Positions 6,360-8,407 of a DNA stretch of 8,407 bases are shown here, one piece after another. This DNA is from Pseudomonadota bacterium (GTDB lineage Bacteria > Pseudomonadota > Gammaproteobacteria > Burkholderiales > Burkholderiaceae_C). The notes beneath the pieces were generated by a model that saw nothing but the letters and a program-made list of their open reading frames with translations, had not been told where the DNA came from and did no database searches. Numbering within the stretch: the first letter of the stretch is position 1; every line of letters starts with the position of its first letter. A program made the translations under genes and the position numbers. The DNA lies in NCBI GenBank assembly GCA_030918015.1, contig JAUPTP010000066.1, forward strand, positions 1 to 8,407. Reading direction: 5' to 3'.

Positions 6360-8407
6360 ATGAACCGATTCCCTGTCCGACAGGTCGCCGTGCTCGGCGC
6401 CGGCGTGATGGGCGCGCAGATCGCCGCCCATCTGGTCAATGTGCGCGTGCCGGTCGTGCTGTTCGACCTGCCCTCGCCGTCCGGCCCGAAGAGCGCCATC
6501 GCGCAGAAGGCGATCGACGGGCTGAAGAAGCTCAAGCCCGCCCCGCTGGGCCTGGCGGCCGAGGCCGCTCGCATCCGTGCCGCCAACCACGAGGACGATC
6601 TGGCGCTGCTGGCCGAGTGCGACCTGGTGATCGAGGCGATCGCCGAGCGCCTGGACTGGAAGCACGCGCTCTACGAGAAGATCGCGCCGCACCTCGCGCC
6701 GCACGCGATCCTGGCGTCGAACACCTCGGGGCTGTCGATCACCGCGCTGTCGGAGCCGCTGCCCGAGGCGCTGAAGCCGCGCTTCTGCGGCATCCACTTC
6801 TTCAACCCGCCGCGCCACATGCAGCTGGTCGAGCTGATTCCGACGCCCGCCACCGAGGCGCGCGTGCTCGACCAGCTCGAGACCTTCGCCACCACGACCC
6901 TCGGCAAGAGCGTGGTGCGCGCCCGGGACACGCCGAACTTCATCGCCAACCGCATCGGCATCGCCGGCCTGCTGTCGACGATGATCGAGGCCGAGCGCCT
7001 GGGCCTGGCCTATGACCTGGTCGACGACCTGACCGGCAGGAAACTCGGCCGGGCCAGCTCGGGCACCTTCCGCACCGCGGACGTGGTGGGGCTGGACACG
7101 ATGGCGCATGTCATCCGCACGATGCAGGAGCAGCTCGGCCCGGACCGCGGCCAGGACCCCTTCCACGCCAGCTTCGCCACGCCGCCGGTGCTGGCGACGC
7201 TGATCGCGCAGGGCGCGCTGGGCCAGAAGGCGGGCGCCGGCTTCTACAAGAAGGTCGGCAAGGACATCCTGCGCCTCGACCCGGCCAAGGGCGAATACGT
7301 CGCCTCGGGTGCCCAGGCCGAGCCGATCATCGACCGCATCCTGAAGAAGCCCCCGGCCGAGCGGCTGAAGCTGCTGCGCGAGTCCACCAACCCGCAGGCC
7401 CGCTTCCTGTGGGCGATCCTGCGCAACGCCTTCCACTACGCGGCGGTGCATCTGGGCTCGATCGCCGACTCGGCGCGCGAGGTCGATCTGGCGATGCGCT
7501 GGGGCTTCGGCATGCAGCAGGGCCCGTTCGAGCTGTGGCAGGCGGCCGGCTGGCAGCAGGTCGCCGGCTGGGTGAAGGCGGACATCGACGCCGGCCTGGC
7601 GCTCTCCAGCGCGCCGCTGCCCGACTGGGTCTTCGACGGCCGCAGCGGCGTGCACACGCCGAAGGGCTCGTGGTCGGCCGCGCAGGGCACATATCTGCCC
7701 CGCCCGACGCTGCCGGTCTACCAGCGCCAGCGCTTCCCCGAGACGCTGGTCGGCGAGGCGGCCGTGCCGGCGCTCCAGAGCGGCACCGAGGTCTTCCGCA
7801 ACGAGGAAGTGCGCGTCTGGACGCTCGACGGCGAGGTGCTGATCGCCAGCATCACGGCCAAGCTGCACCTGATCAGCCCGACCGTCACCGCCGGTCTGCT
7901 CAAGGCGGTCGAGCTGGCCGAAGCCAGCTATCAGGGCCTGGTGATCTGGTCGCCGGACGACGTGTTCTCGGCCGGCGCCAACCTCGAAGCGCTGATGCCG
8001 GTCTTCCTGAAGGCCGGCTCACGAGGCATCGCGCCGGAGGAAAAGAAGCTGCAGGACCTGATGCTGCGGGTGCGCTACGCCAGCGTGCCGGTGGTGGCGG
8101 CGATGCGCGGGCTGGCGCTGGGCGGCGGCTGCGAGCTGGCCGTCCACTGCGCGCGCCGGGTCGCGGCGATGGAGAGCCATGTCGGGCTGGTCGAGGTCGG
8201 CGTCGGGCTGATCCCGGGCGGCGGCGGGCTGAGCTGGATCGCGCGCCGCGCCGCCGAGAAGGCCGCGACCGCGCCGGGCACTGATCTGCTGCCCTTCCTG
8301 AAGGACGCCTTCCAGGCGGCGGCGATGGCCACGGTGGGCACCAGCGCGCTGGAGTCGCGCCAGCTCGGCTACCTGCAGGACGCGGACGTGATCGTCGCGC
8401 ACAAGGA
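6360..8407 (+). CDS. 3-hydroxyacyl-CoA dehydrogenase / enoyl-CoA hydratase, FadN-like order, cut by window edge
   Basis: The open frame covers 682 codons and runs off the right edge; relatives are about 790-800 residues. It should hydrate trans-2-enoyl-CoA and oxidise the L-3-hydroxyacyl-CoA with NAD+. Dehydrogenase part: the NAD-binding loop GAGVMG (13-18), SNTSG (120-124), and HFFNPPRHMQLVE (146-158) with the catalytic pair His146/Glu158. DTPNFIANR follows (190-198), where Asn197 matches the conserved active-site Asn. A second 3HCDH-type helical segment lies around 370-415 (FLWAILRNAFHYAAVHLG). The hydratase part starts near 500: SAGANL (537-542) and GGGCELA provide the oxyanion hole, and Glu592 and Glu612, exactly 20 apart, match the two catalytic glutamates of crotonase (Glu144/Glu164). 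Both activities therefore look intact. Dehydrogenase first and hydratase last is the reverse of E. coli FadB and matches Bacillus FadN. A thiolase gene is expected next. Confidence 0.92.
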   Translation, partial: MNRFPVRQVAVLGAGVMGAQIAAHLVNVRVPVVLFDLPSPSGPKSAIAQKAIDGLKKLKPAPLGLAAEAARIRAANHEDDLALLAECDLVIEAIAERLDWKHALYEKIAPHLAPHAILASNTSGLSITALSEPLPEALKPRFCGIHFFNPPRHMQLVELIPTPATEARVLDQLETFATTTLGKSVVRARDTPNFIANRIGIAGLLSTMIEAERLGLAYDLVDDLTGRKLGRASSGTFRTADVVGLDTMAHVIRTMQEQLGPDRGQDPFHASFATPPVLATLIAQGALGQKAGAGFYKKVGKDILRLDPAKGEYVASGAQAEPIIDRILKKPPAERLKLLRESTNPQARFLWAILRNAFHYAAVHLGSIADSAREVDLAMRWGFGMQQGPFELWQAAGWQQVAGWVKADIDAGLALSSAPLPDWVFDGRSGVHTPKGSWSAAQGTYLPRPTLPVYQRQRFPETLVGEAAVPALQSGTEVFRNEEVRVWTLDGEVLIASITAKLHLISPTVTAGLLKAVELAEASYQGLVIWSPDDVFSAGANLEALMPVFLKAGSRGIAPEEKKLQDLMLRVRYASVPVVAAMRGLALGGGCELAVHCARRVAAMESHVGLVEVGVGLIPGGGGLSWIARRAAEKAATAPGTDLLPFLKDAFQAAAMATVGTSALESRQLGYLQDADVIVAHK

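Noticed and set aside
6219..7868. Minus-strand open frame of 549 codons opposite the multifunctional oxidation gene
   Set aside because: Same compositional shadow; the plus strand holds intact catalytic motifs over the whole stretch and the minus product resembles no family.

Overview
This is a GC-rich chromosomal window that reads as a betaproteobacterium, most likely Burkholderiales. The inference rests on the GroES/GroEL sequences, a HrcA-type CIRCE heat-shock operator, a DUF3422 protein and the style of the beta-oxidation genes. I see no transposase, integrase, tRNA, CRISPR array or phage gene. Coding density is high and no gene-free stretch exceeds about 220 bases. It looks like ordinary core or stable accessory chromosome rather than an island.

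Left part (1-1220): the groES-groEL chaperonin operon runs on the minus strand, with groEL cut by the left edge. Upstream lie a very good sigma-70-type promoter (TTGAAA, 16 bp, TATAAT) and a CIRCE inverted repeat beginning at about the expected transcription start. Divergent from it, on the plus strand, is a 445-residue DUF3422 protein with two C-terminal membrane segments and no known function.

Middle part (2559-3836): convergent with the DUF3422 gene is a minus-strand pair 17 bp apart. It consists of a small HNH nuclease-fold protein (upstream) and a glycine-zipper outer-membrane lipoprotein (downstream). The 172-bp region between the HNH gene and the next, divergent gene holds two perfect inverted repeats: a 22-bp element with 9-bp arms, and a 12-bp palindrome close to the start of a TetR-family regulator.

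Right part (3837-8407): a plus-strand operon for fatty acid (acyl-CoA) oxidation. The order is a TetR regulator (GTG start), a 600-residue four-domain acyl-CoA dehydrogenase, then a multifunctional 3-hydroxyacyl-CoA dehydrogenase/enoyl-CoA hydratase with the dehydrogenase first and the hydratase last (FadN-like order). The last gene runs off the right edge. Together these enzymes would cover the oxidation, hydration and second oxidation steps of beta-oxidation; a thiolase would be expected just downstream, outside the window. The TetR protein probably represses the operon through the palindrome at its own promoter.

Nothing here convincingly amounts to an undescribed system. The items most worth a second look are the two inverted repeats in the HNH/TetR intergenic region, the uncharacterised HNH-lipoprotein pair, and the DUF3422 gene divergent from groESL.
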